Source: Rhodospira sp.
GTDB lineage: Bacteria; Pseudomonadota; Alphaproteobacteria; Rhodospirillales; Rhodospirillaceae
Length of the DNA stretch: 27,522 nt
NCBI GenBank assembly: GCA_028277295.1
Contig: JANQGN010000452.1
Coordinates: forward strand, 1 to 27,522
Direction: 5' to 3'
Part shown: piece after piece, positions 1 to 6,667 of the stretch
Position numbering within the stretch: position 1 is the first letter of the stretch
How the letters are laid out: each line of letters starts with the position of its first letter
Position numbers and translations under genes: made by a program
The notes under the pieces: model-generated
Databases searched by the model: none
Seen by the model: the letters and a program-made list of their open reading frames with translations, nothing else
What the model was told of the DNA's origin: nothing

Positions 1-1472
1 CCCAGGATCCGGTTGACGAGGCGGAAGGACAGCGCGTCCATGGGACCGGAGGGCGGCACGCCGACGTCCCAGTGGCCCAGGCGGCCCGGCCAGTCCTGAA
101 CGGTGGTCTGGGCGCCGGGGGCCAGCACCTCGACGATGCGGGCGCGGGCCTGGACCTGGCTGAGCCGCCGTGTCGCCACGTCCCCGCGCGCGAACCAGTC
201 GGTGGCGACGACCTGCGCGAGGTACTCCGCATTGGTCTCCAGTCCGGCCAGGTCGGTCCGTGCCAGGGCCCGGCGCATGGCCTGGATGGCGGTGCCACGG
301 TCGGGGCCGGTGACGATCAGCTTGGCCAGCAGGTTGTCATAGTATGCGGTGACCTCGGTTCCGGTCTCGATCCAGCCGTCAACGCGCACGTCGTCGGGAA
401 ACACCACCCGGGTCAGCCGCCCGGCGGAGGGGCGGAACCCGCGCGCCGGGTCCTCGGCGTTCAGGCGCACCTCGATGGCGTGGCCCCGGGGCGAGGCCAC
501 CGGCAGCGGCAGGGGCGCGCCGGCGGCTTGACGCACCATCCACTCCACCAGGTCGATCCCGAAGATGCTCTCGGTGACGCCGTGCTCCACTTGCAGGCGG
601 GTGTTGACCTCCAGGAAGAAGAAGCGGTCCGCGTCCGCGTCGTAGATGAACTCGACGGTGCCGGCGCTTTCATAGGCGACGGCCTCGCCCAGGGCCACGG
701 CGGCGGCGTGCAGGGCGGCGCGCGTGCCATCGGGCAGGGCGGGGGCCGGAGCCTCCTCGACGAGTTTCTGGTTGCGGCGCTGCAACGAACAGTCGCGCTC
801 ACCCAGGGCCACCACGCGGCCACGGCCATCCCCGAAGATCTGAACCTCCAGGTGGCGGGCGGTGTCGACGAACGCCTCCAGGAACACGCCGTCATCGCCG
901 AAATTGCCCTGGCCGAGGCGGCGCACCACCTCGTACTCGCGGATCAGATCGGCCTCATCCCGGCACAGGCGCAGGCCGATCCCGCCGCCGCCGGCGGTGC
1001 TTTTCAACATCACCGGATAGCCGATTTCGGCCGCCCGCGCCTTGGCGCTGGTCAGGTCCTCCAACAGTCCAGACCCCGGCAGCAGCGGCACCCCGGCGGC
1101 CTGGGCGGCGGCCCGGGCCTCGTGCTTCAGGCCAAAGCGGCGCAGATGCTCCGGGCGCGGGCCGATGAAGGCGATTCCCTCGGCGGCCAGGGCCTCGGCG
1201 AAGGCGACCGATTCCGACAGGAAGCCGTATCCCGGATGGACCGCCCGGGCGCCGCTCTCCCGGCAGGCGGCCAGGACGGCGGCGATGTTCAGGTAGCTTT
1301 CGGCCACCGGCGACGGCCCCAGGCGGATGGCCGCGTCGGCCTCGCGCACATGGGGCGCGTGGCGGTCGGCATCGGCGTAGACGGCGACGGCGCGCACCCC
1401 CATGGCCTTGAGCGTACGGATGATGCGCCGGGCGATTTCTCCCCGGTTGGCGACCAGGACAGTGTCGAACAT
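1..1472 (-). CDS. Guanidine/urea carboxylase, N-terminal part (3' end outside window)
   Basis: Biotin-dependent carboxylase of the family annotated as urea carboxylase. The visible 490 residues hold a complete biotin carboxylase module (about 1-440): an N-terminal start MFDTVLVANRGEIARR, the ATP-grasp glycine loop STAGGGGIG and the catalytic stretch EVNTRLQVEH. From about residue 443 the AHS2/KipA-like carboxyltransferase half begins (TTVQDWPGRLG, VGVPPSGPMD). The AHS1 half and the biotinyl domain must lie beyond base 1. The ATG at 1472 has a GGGGA ribosome site just upstream. It is the last visible gene of the riboswitch-led operon. The family carboxylates urea or guanidine with ATP and bicarbonate; guanidine is favoured here because of the riboswitch and the UAAP1/UAAP2 genes. 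The residues that separate the two specificities are in the missing part. Allophanate hydrolase is expected further left. Confidence 0.93.
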   Translation of the reverse strand, partial: MFDTVLVANRGEIARRIIRTLKAMGVRAVAVYADADRHAPHVREADAAIRLGPSPVAESYLNIAAVLAACRESGARAVHPGYGFLSESVAFAEALAAEGIAFIGPRPEHLRRFGLKHEARAAAQAAGVPLLPGSGLLEDLTSAKARAAEIGYPVMLKSTAGGGGIGLRLCRDEADLIREYEVVRRLGQGNFGDDGVFLEAFVDTARHLEVQIFGDGRGRVVALGERDCSLQRRNQKLVEEAPAPALPDGTRAALHAAAVALGEAVAYESAGTVEFIYDADADRFFFLEVNTRLQVEHGVTESIFGIDLVEWMVRQAAGAPLPLPVASPRGHAIEVRLNAEDPARGFRPSAGRLTRVVFPDDVRVDGWIETGTEVTAYYDNLLAKLIVTGPDRGTAIQAMRRALARTDLAGLETNAEYLAQVVATDWFARGDVATRRLSQVQARARIVEVLAPGAQTTVQDWPGRLGHWDVGVPPSGPMDALSFRLVNRIL

Positions 1473-1494
1473 GGATCCCCGTCCCCTTTTTCCC

Positions 1495-1598
1495 AGAGCG
1501 TGGTGCGTGATTCTGGACTCACCCAAAACGCTCTACGTTTTTGTTTTTAAAGCAAATCGTCGTCGCGATCCGGTTCGGATCGCTCGGGATTTGCTCTA
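1495..1598. repeat. Two adjacent palindromic units in the UAAP2-carboxylase gap
   Basis: The gap between UAAP2 and the carboxylase is nearly filled by two imperfect palindromes. Unit A pairs AGAGCGT (1495-1501) with ACGCTCT (1528-1534) and has an inner GTGA/TCAC pair. Unit B pairs AGCAAATC (1551-1558) with GATTTGCT (1588-1595) around a perfect inner hairpin CGATCCG-GTT-CGGATCG (1566-1582). Unit B abuts the TAG stop of UAAP2. The arrangement resembles dispersed intergenic palindromes of alphaproteobacteria. It could act as an RNA processing or stabilising site inside the operon. Confidence 0.7.
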
Positions 1599-2234
1599 AT
1601 CCCAAACCAGCACGTCGATGGGGGTCGGGTTGTAGGCATTGCAGGGATTGTTGAGCTGCGGGCAGTTGGAGATCAGAACAATGACGTCCATCTCGGCGCG
1701 CATCTCCACGTACTTGCCCGATCCGCTGATGCCGTCCGCGAAGGTCAGGCCGCCGTCCGGGGTGACCGGGACGTTCATGAAGAAGTTGATGTTGTGGGTG
1801 ATGTCGCGCTTGGTCAGGCCGAACTCGTCGCGCTCCGCCACCGCGCGTAGCCAGGAATCCCGGCAGGCGTGCATGCACTTCGTTTCCAGGGCATAGCGCA
1901 CGGTGTTGCTTTCTGTCGCGCAGGCCCCGCCCAGCGTGTCGTGTCGGCCGCAGGTGTCGGCGGTGATGGTCAGCATGGGCCGGTTCTCGGTGGACCTCAG
2001 CACCGTGCCGGCGGTCAGGTAGACGTTGCCCTGTGCGCGGATGGTGTCCACGGCGCTATAGCGCTCGGCGGGATCGGCGGCGGCGTAAAACAGGGTGTCG
2101 GCGGCCTGGTTGCCCTCCAGGTCCAGGATGCGCAGCGTCTGGCCCTGCTTCACCACCTCCATCCAGTAGTCGCCGGCCGGCACGGTCTGGCGGGTGACGG
2201 CGGCGCTGGTGTCGAGTGTGCTGTGTTTGATCAT
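1596..2234 (-). CDS. UAAP2, DUF1989 protein; likely carboxyguanidine deiminase subunit
   Basis: A 212-residue DUF1989 protein of the urea-amidolyase-associated protein 2 type. Visible conserved segments are ILDLEGNQAADTLFY near the N-terminus, the central GRHDTLGGACATES segment (His and Cys), KRDITHNINFFMNVPV, and a C-terminal SNCPQLNNPCNAYNPTP cysteine segment, which fits a metal site. The start at 2234 (MIKHSTL) is chosen because GGGGAGA lies just upstream and the homologous region begins there; the frame stays open further upstream only as antisense noise through UAAP1. Published work on this gene pair assigns it to a heteromeric deiminase (CgdAB) that turns carboxyguanidine into allophanate and ammonia. 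It lies 19 bp after UAAP1 and 123 bp before the carboxylase, so co-transcription is likely. Confidence 0.9.
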   Translation of the reverse strand: MIKHSTLDTSAAVTRQTVPAGDYWMEVVKQGQTLRILDLEGNQAADTLFYAAADPAERYSAVDTIRAQGNVYLTAGTVLRSTENRPMLTITADTCGRHDTLGGACATESNTVRYALETKCMHACRDSWLRAVAERDEFGLTKRDITHNINFFMNVPVTPDGGLTFADGISGSGKYVEMRAEMDVIVLISNCPQLNNPCNAYNPTPIDVLVWD

Positions 2235-2253
2235 CGGTCCGTCTCCCCTGTTC

Positions 2254-2988
2254 TCAGGCGCCGGCCACGGGGGCGCAGGCGGTGTACAGCTCCGTGTTGG
2301 CGAAGCCGCGACGGTTCTCGGGCCGCGCGGTGCGGCACGGGTCGTCGTCGGCCACCGGCGCCGCGCGGCGGACCTGGTAGCGGATCGGCCGGCGGGGATA
2401 GTCCGTGGCCGGGTCCAGGGGATGCGGACAGGTGTGGAACAGCACCAGGGTATCCATCTCGAAGCGAAGATCGACATGGGCGCCGGCCGTGCTGTTGCCG
2501 GGAACGAACGAAAGGGCGCCGGTATCATCGGGCGCGACCTTGGAGAACCAGTTCACGTTGGCGGCCATGTCGCGCTTGCCGAGCCCATGCTTGCCGGCCT
2601 CCACGAGGAAGCTGTCGCGGCCGTTCTGGGTCCAGTCGTTGCGGGCCTCCTGATAGGTCTTCTCGCCCCATTTGGCGGCCACCATGGCGCGATCGGTCCC
2701 GCCGCACACGGTGTCGTGCCAGCCCACCGTGTCCGTGATGATCGAGCAGAAAATCCGCCCCATGTCGGAATACAGGCAGTGCCCGGCGGTCAGCTTGAAG
2801 GTGTGCTGGCACTTCAGGGTGTCGGGGGCGTTGTAGCGCTCTAGTAGATTGCTCGGGTTGTAGAACAGCATGCCCACGTTGGCGCCGCCTTCCACGTCGA
2901 TCAGGCGCAGAACGGTGCCCCGCCGCAGGGTGAAGGACCAGTGGGCACCGCCCGGGATGTCGTCCTCGTACAGAATGTCGCCAGTCAT
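2254..2988 (-). CDS. UAAP1, DUF1989 protein; likely carboxyguanidine deiminase subunit
   Basis: A 244-residue DUF1989 protein, paralogous to UAAP2 and matching the urea-amidolyase-associated protein 1 type. Diagnostic segments are LIDVEGGANVGMLFYNP, GWHDTVCGGTD, KRDMAANVNWFSKV, the metal-type segment FHTCPHPLDP and a C-terminal PENRRGFANTELY. The ATG at 2988 is preceded by a strong AAAGGAG ribosome site. By family knowledge the UAAP1/UAAP2 pair forms the deiminase that follows the carboxylase step in guanidine breakdown; which subunit carries the active site cannot be told from this sequence alone. It is separated from the upstream ATPase gene by 365 bp of repeat-rich DNA, unusual inside an otherwise tight operon. 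Confidence 0.9.
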   Translation of the reverse strand: MTGDILYEDDIPGGAHWSFTLRRGTVLRLIDVEGGANVGMLFYNPSNLLERYNAPDTLKCQHTFKLTAGHCLYSDMGRIFCSIITDTVGWHDTVCGGTDRAMVAAKWGEKTYQEARNDWTQNGRDSFLVEAGKHGLGKRDMAANVNWFSKVAPDDTGALSFVPGNSTAGAHVDLRFEMDTLVLFHTCPHPLDPATDYPRRPIRYQVRRAAPVADDDPCRTARPENRRGFANTELYTACAPVAGA

Positions 2989-3015
2989 GACGAACTCCTT
3001 TCCTTGACCATCATC

Positions 3016-3066
3016 CCGGGCCGTCCCGGATGGTGAGCGCGCGGGTGCGCCGCCGGGCCGTCCCGG
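3016..3066. repeat. Two identical 14-bp palindromic repeats upstream of UAAP1
   Basis: CCGGGCCGTCCCGG occurs at 3016-3029 and again at 3053-3066, a period of 37 bp. Each copy is itself a short hairpin (CCGGG/CCCGG). They sit 28 and 65 bp upstream of the UAAP1 start. They may be operator half-sites or simply GC-rich hairpins. Confidence 0.5.
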
Positions 3067-3155
3067 CTGAACGCTGGCGTTTTAAGAGGAGCGGGCCGGC
3101 CACGGACCGCGACGGTCATGGTCACTGACCGTTGGTCTCACTCGACAGCCGCGCA

Positions 3156-3305
3156 GGGTGCGCTCGATGGCTGCAAGAGCAGCCGGCAGCGCACCATTCA
3201 AAGACAGGATGGTGCGCTGCGTCCCACCGTTTTCCGGACGGGAAACGTCACGCCTGTTAACCGAGGCCGTTTCCCATTGATCTGGGGTGGGACGCGAGCG
3301 CACCC
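3156..3305. repeat. REP-like nested inverted repeats in the ATPase-UAAP1 gap
   Basis: The first hairpin pairs GGTGCGCT (3157-3164) with AGCGCACC (3188-3195) and contains a perfect inner stem GGCTGC-AAGA-GCAGCC (3169-3184). The second pairs the 18-mer at 3211-3228 with its complement at 3286-3304, with one extra base, and contains GGGAAACG/CGTTTCCC (3240-3247 and 3268-3275). The GGGTGCGCT/AGCGCACC ends resemble a widespread class of intergenic palindromes with GGTGCGT-type termini. No gene is seen in 2989-3353, so this repeat cluster and the 14-bp pair are the main contents of that gap. Confidence 0.7.
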
Positions 3306-3353
3306 TACGTCTTGTTCGGCCGGTCAAGGCCACATGCCGCTGGTGTAAGAAGA

Positions 3354-4169
3354 CTAGTGGCACCGGCCCGCTCCTCCATCCGACAAGGGCAGGTCAAGCC
3401 CCCGGGCGGCCGCCTCCTCGGCGGCGCGGATCCGAGCCTTGACGGGATCGGACGGGTCCAGCGGCATGTCGAAGGTGATCGTCGCCCCATAGGCGTCCCG
3501 TTCCTCCGGCCGCGTCCGCGTCCGGTCGAAGGCAATGATCCGCGTGCCCAGGTAGAACGCCTCGCGCAGGTCGTGGCTGACCATGAACACCGTCATGCGG
3601 GTCCGCCACCAGAGATCGAGCATCAGGTCATGGATATCCTTTCGGATGCCCGGGTCGAGCGCGCCGAAGGGTTCATCCAGAAGCAGGATGCGCGGCTTCT
3701 TGATGAGCGCCTGGGCGATGGCCAGGCGTTGCTGCATGCCGCCCGAGAGCTGCGCCGGATACTTGTCGCGGGCCGTGGCGAGCCCGACCGCCTCCAGGCT
3801 CTCGGCGGCCTCCTCCATCACGGCGCGGCGGCGCGCGCCGAACAGGCGGCCCAGCAGGGGGCTGCGCGCCAGTTCCAGGCCCAGCGCCACGTTCTCCAGC
3901 GCCGTCAGGTGCGGGTAAACCGAGTACTTCTGGAACACCACACCGCGATCGGGCGTGGGTTCCGGGGCCAGCGGCGCGCCATCCACCAGGATGGCACCGC
4001 GCGTCGGCGTCTCCTGGCTCAACAGCATGCGCAGGAAGGTGGACTTGCCGCAGCCTGACGGCCCGACAAGGGAAACGAAGGCATGCGGCGCCACCTCGAG
4101 GGAGATGTTCTCCAGGACCACCTGGTCGCCATAGCTCTTCCAGACGTTCCGGATGGACACGGCGGTCAT
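3354..4169 (-). CDS. ABC transporter ATPase of the guanidine operon
   Basis: A 271-residue NitT/TauT-type ATP-binding subunit. Walker A GPSGCGKST is at 36-44, the signature LSGGM at 141-145, Walker B ILLLDE at 161-166, and the switch histidine lies in FMVSHDLREA. The start at 4169 begins the standard MTAVSIRNVWKSYG nucleotide-binding fold; a longer open frame reaching 5135 runs antisense through the permease and is not coding. The gene is 2 bp after the permease stop. It energises import of the substrate bound by the protein at 5168-6235. The same importer class is repeatedly found beside urea/guanidine carboxylase genes. The substrate is inferred to be guanidine or a related compound. Confidence 0.93.
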   Translation of the reverse strand: MTAVSIRNVWKSYGDQVVLENISLEVAPHAFVSLVGPSGCGKSTFLRMLLSQETPTRGAILVDGAPLAPEPTPDRGVVFQKYSVYPHLTALENVALGLELARSPLLGRLFGARRRAVMEEAAESLEAVGLATARDKYPAQLSGGMQQRLAIAQALIKKPRILLLDEPFGALDPGIRKDIHDLMLDLWWRTRMTVFMVSHDLREAFYLGTRIIAFDRTRTRPEERDAYGATITFDMPLDPSDPVKARIRAAEEAAARGLDLPLSDGGAGRCH

Positions 4170-4171
4170 GG

Positions 4172-4993
4172 TCAGCCCCTCCTTTCGCTGGCGAACCAGG
4201 GGAACGCACGGGCCTGGAGGCGGCGTAGCGCCCAGTCGAAGAGAAAGGCCAGGATCGTGATCCAGGCCACGTAAGGCAGGATGACATCCATGGCCAGGTA
4301 GCGGCGCAACAGGAAGATGCGGTAGCCCAGCCCGCTTTCCGACGCGATGGCCTCCGCCGCGATCAGGAACAGCCACGCGGCCCCCAGCGACAGGCGTACC
4401 GCGTCGATCAGCCGTGGCCACGTTTGCGGCAGCACCACCCGCGTGACGATCTGCCAGGTGGAGGCCCCGAGCGTCTGCGCCTTGACGATCTGCTCGGCGG
4501 GCAGTTCGCCGACGCGCAGGGCCACGTCGCGCATCAGGAAGGGCGCGATGCCAAAGACGATCAGCATGACCTTGGACAGTTCGCCCAAACCGAACACGAT
4601 AAACAGAATGGGCAGGACCGACAGCGGCGGGATCATCGACAGCACGGCCAAAAACGAGGCCAGCGTCGTCCGCGCATAGGGGAGCAGCCCGACGCCGATG
4701 CCCACCGCCAGCCCCAGCATGGTCGACACGGCGATGCCGATGGCCAGCCGCCCCAGGCTGGCCACGGTATCGACCCACAGCAGGATCTCGCCGGTGCGCC
4801 GGTCGGGCTCGAACGCGAACCGCGACAGCCCGTCGGCCAGGGCGGCGAAGGATGGCAGCAGCTTGTCGTTCGGATTCTCGGACAACCGGATGTGCGACCC
4901 GATCGCATAGGCGGTCACCGCCAGGACGAACGGCAGGGCGACCAGGGCCACGCGCGTGGCGCGGCCCGGACGGCGGTTGACAAGCCGGGGCAT
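4172..4993 (-). CDS. ABC transporter permease of the guanidine operon
   Basis: A 273-residue inner-membrane permease of the NitT/TauT (SsuC-like) type with a first membrane segment at about 14-31 and further hydrophobic stretches such as SMIPPLSVLPILFIVFGLG. The EAA-type loop that contacts the ATPase is visible as VKAQTLGASTWQIVTRVVLP. The ATG at 4993 has a CGGAG ribosome site upstream and gives the usual family length. Its stop lies 2 bp before the ATPase start, while 174 bp separate it from the binding-protein gene, mostly occupied by a MITE-like element. Confidence 0.92.
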   Translation of the reverse strand: MPRLVNRRPGRATRVALVALPFVLAVTAYAIGSHIRLSENPNDKLLPSFAALADGLSRFAFEPDRRTGEILLWVDTVASLGRLAIGIAVSTMLGLAVGIGVGLLPYARTTLASFLAVLSMIPPLSVLPILFIVFGLGELSKVMLIVFGIAPFLMRDVALRVGELPAEQIVKAQTLGASTWQIVTRVVLPQTWPRLIDAVRLSLGAAWLFLIAAEAIASESGLGYRIFLLRRYLAMDVILPYVAWITILAFLFDWALRRLQARAFPWFASERRG

Positions 4994-5068
4994 GGGCGAG
5001 ACTCCGGGGGGCGTTGGTGGACGGGAGCGGTGGGCCGGGCCCCCCGCCCCAGGTCCTCGCGGTCCTAG

Positions 5069-5167
5069 GCGTCTGTCCGGAAAGCCCTGAAAGACACCAC
5101 AGACGGCATGCCATTCGGGCACTGGCACACACCATATCGCGGTCTTCGAGACTTTCCGGACGGGCTC
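5069..5167 (+). mobile_element. 99-bp MITE-like element, copy 1
   Basis: The element is bounded by inverted repeats, GTCTGTCCGGAAAG at the left and CTTTCCGGACGGGCTC at the right. It matches 27347-27445 (opposite orientation) over 99 bases without gaps, with 17 differences by my count. It has no coding capacity of its own. The four bases outside the ends, CTAG on the left and CTTA on the right counted in register with copy 2, could be a decayed target duplication. Its right end touches the TAA stop (5168-5170) of the binding-protein gene, so it lies in the transcript between binding protein and permease. Confidence 0.8.
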
Positions 5168-6235
5168 TTACAACGAGCCGTTCGCGGCGGCGTCCATGTC
5201 GTCGGTGACGAAGCGAAACATGACGTTGCCCGCGTCGCCCTGGATGGTGCCGTCCGGATAGGCGATGCCGACCACGTCCGGGCTCGGCGCGCCGACGCCC
5301 AGCAGGCCGTGGTCGAACAGGAAGGTCCGCACCGCGTCCATGGTGCCGGGCAGGTCCTCGGAGCGCGCGAACGCGGCGGCGTCCGCCGGATCGTAGAACA
5401 TCCGGGTGCTGTCGAGCTGCAACTCGTAGCCGTCCAGGTCGGTGCCGGAGGCGGCGCCCATGGCGGCGCGGGCCTCGCGGCCCCGCTCGGTGTCGGACGC
5501 CATGATGCGCATGGTCTCGTACCAGGCGCCGGCCAATGCCTTGCCGAAGGCGGGGTTGGCCGCCAGGGTCTCGGTGTTAACCACGGTCAGGTCGATGATC
5601 TCGCCGGGGATGTCGGCGCTGGTGAACACCGCCCGCGCGTCCGGCATGGCGGCGATCTCGGCGACCAGCGGGTTCCAGGTGACGGCGGCGGTCACGTCCG
5701 GGGTCTGCCAGGCGGCGATCATGTCGGCGTCGGAGGTGTTGACCACGGTGACGTCGCGCTCGGACGTGCCCAGGGATTGCAGCGCGCGGGCCAGCAGGTA
5801 GTGAGAGACGGACAGTTCGACGAGATTGACGTCCCGCCCAACCAGGTCTTCCAGGCTGTCGGCGCCCTTCAGCAGCACCGCGTCGTTGCCGTTCGAGAAG
5901 TCTCCAATCAACAGCGCGGTGGTGTCGACGCCGCCGACCGAGGGGATGGCCAGCGTGTCCATGTTGGTCGCGGTCACGCCGTCGAAGGCGCCGGCGGTGT
6001 ACTGGTTGATGGACTCGATGTAGTCGTTGAACTGCACCACCTCGATGGTGATGCCATACTTGTCGGCCCATTTGTCGACAATGCCGGCGTCGGCGGCCCA
6101 GCCCCAGGGCATCCACCCGACGTAAATGGACCACGCCAGCCTGAAGTCGGTCTTCTCCTGCGCCGCCGCGCCGGGTGCCGCAAGCGAGACCGCGGCCACA
6201 ACGGCGGCGGCAAGGGTACGTCTCAGGATCGTCAT
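5168..6235 (-). CDS. ABC transporter substrate-binding protein of the guanidine operon
   Basis: A 355-residue periplasmic binding protein of the NMT1/TauA class that accompanies urea/guanidine carboxylase clusters. It has a signal peptide (MTILRRTLAAAVVAAV..., likely cut after AAA at about 25), then a mature start QEKTDFRLAWSIYVGWMPWGWA and ligand-domain stretches such as YGITIEVVQFNDYIESINQYT and GVTATNMDTLAIP. The ATG at 6235 is chosen because GGAGGT lies 8 bp upstream and the signal peptide begins there; the open frame further upstream crosses the riboswitch. First gene after the guanidine-I riboswitch, so its ligand is probably guanidine or a guanidinium compound. That is inference from regulation. 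Confidence 0.93.
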   Translation of the reverse strand: MTILRRTLAAAVVAAVSLAAPGAAAQEKTDFRLAWSIYVGWMPWGWAADAGIVDKWADKYGITIEVVQFNDYIESINQYTAGAFDGVTATNMDTLAIPSVGGVDTTALLIGDFSNGNDAVLLKGADSLEDLVGRDVNLVELSVSHYLLARALQSLGTSERDVTVVNTSDADMIAAWQTPDVTAAVTWNPLVAEIAAMPDARAVFTSADIPGEIIDLTVVNTETLAANPAFGKALAGAWYETMRIMASDTERGREARAAMGAASGTDLDGYELQLDSTRMFYDPADAAAFARSEDLPGTMDAVRTFLFDHGLLGVGAPSPDVVGIAYPDGTIQGDAGNVMFRFVTDDMDAAANGSL

Positions 6236-6310
6236 CCGTCGGACCTCCAGGTCGTTGGCCAGAACCCATGTCGGGGCCTGCCCAATTGAGGAGCCTGAAG
6301 GTCTGACGGC

Positions 6311-6377
6311 CACGGCGGGACCTGGCGTTGGCATGGTGCCAAACCTGCAGGGCCTCCCGGGCTTTTGTCCCGCCGTG
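6311..6377 (-). promoter_or_regulatory. Probable expression platform of the guanidine-I riboswitch
   Basis: The aptamer core segment on the minus strand at 6377-6367 (CACGGCGGGAC) is perfectly complementary over 11 nt to GTCCCGCCGTG at 6321-6311. Pairing would break the 3' conserved part of the aptamer. Between the arms lies a small hairpin TTGGCA-CCA-TGCCAA (6328-6342). There is no U-tract after either structure, so a simple intrinsic terminator is not evident; the about 75 nt to the first start codon leave room for Rho-dependent or translational control. Confidence 0.6.
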
Positions 6378-6462
6378 TACCCCGGCCGTCGGCGCGGGGC
6401 GGCAGCTCTCGGACCAGTGATGCACCGCGATGGAGGACGCGGCCGGAACCCTAGCTGCTCGA
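6345..6462 (-). ncRNA. Guanidine-I (ykkC) riboswitch aptamer
   Basis: Read on the minus strand, this 5' leader contains the conserved ykkC blocks in the correct order: CTAGGGTTCCGG (about 6452-6441), GGTCCGAGAGCTGC in the middle (about 6414-6401), and ACACGGCGGGACAAAAGCCC followed by GGGAGG at the 3' side (about 6378-6352). These blocks are the hallmark of the guanidine-I class, which senses free guanidine and usually turns genes on. It lies about 110 bp upstream of the binding-protein start and controls the whole operon down to the carboxylase. It is the strongest reason to read the operon as guanidine rather than urea metabolism. Confidence 0.95.
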
Positions 6463-6469
6463 TGACGAC

Positions 6470-6497
6470 ACAATACCAGCCCGGGACCGCGCCGCAA
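6470..6497 (-). promoter_or_regulatory. Sigma70-type promoter of the guanidine operon
   Basis: On the minus strand TTGCGG (6497-6492) and TATTGT (6475-6470) are separated by 16 bp. The predicted transcription start, about 7 nt further, falls just before the first conserved riboswitch block, as expected for a 5' leader riboswitch. The region 6498-6665 beyond it contains no gene that I can support. Confidence 0.55.
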
Positions 6498-6637
6498 GGG
6501 AAAAGTGACGCGTTTTTGATCACTCCGCGCTGGCGCCTAAATTTTGGGTTCTTCGCGGACGACAGGAGTGGACCGGGGTGGGGTGGGGTGGCCGGCACGG
6601 CATCATCATCGGGTCGGCCATGGTCCTGACCGACCAC

Positions 6638-6667
6638 GACGGCGTCGAGGCCTGAGCGGCCGCCGTC
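6638..6667 (-). terminator. Hairpin overlapping the allA stop codon
   Basis: GACGGCG and CGCCGTC form a 7-bp stem (6638-6644 with 6661-6667). It overlaps the allA stop and ends the long urease-allantoin operon. No run of U follows, so it may be a weak or Rho-assisted terminator or a 3' end protector rather than a classic intrinsic terminator. Confidence 0.3.

Noticed and set aside
72..1550. A 492-codon plus-strand frame opposite the carboxylase
   Set aside because: The minus strand encodes a complete biotin carboxylase module; the plus-strand product matches nothing known.
2989..3353. A second guanidine riboswitch ahead of UAAP1
   Set aside because: The structured region lacks the ykkC blocks and instead has repeated palindromes of the REP type.
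6592..6652. Possible protein remnant (GSAMVLTDHDG) downstream of allA
   Set aside because: Only about 18 codons, no start with a ribosome site and no family that I can recognise; it is too short to call.
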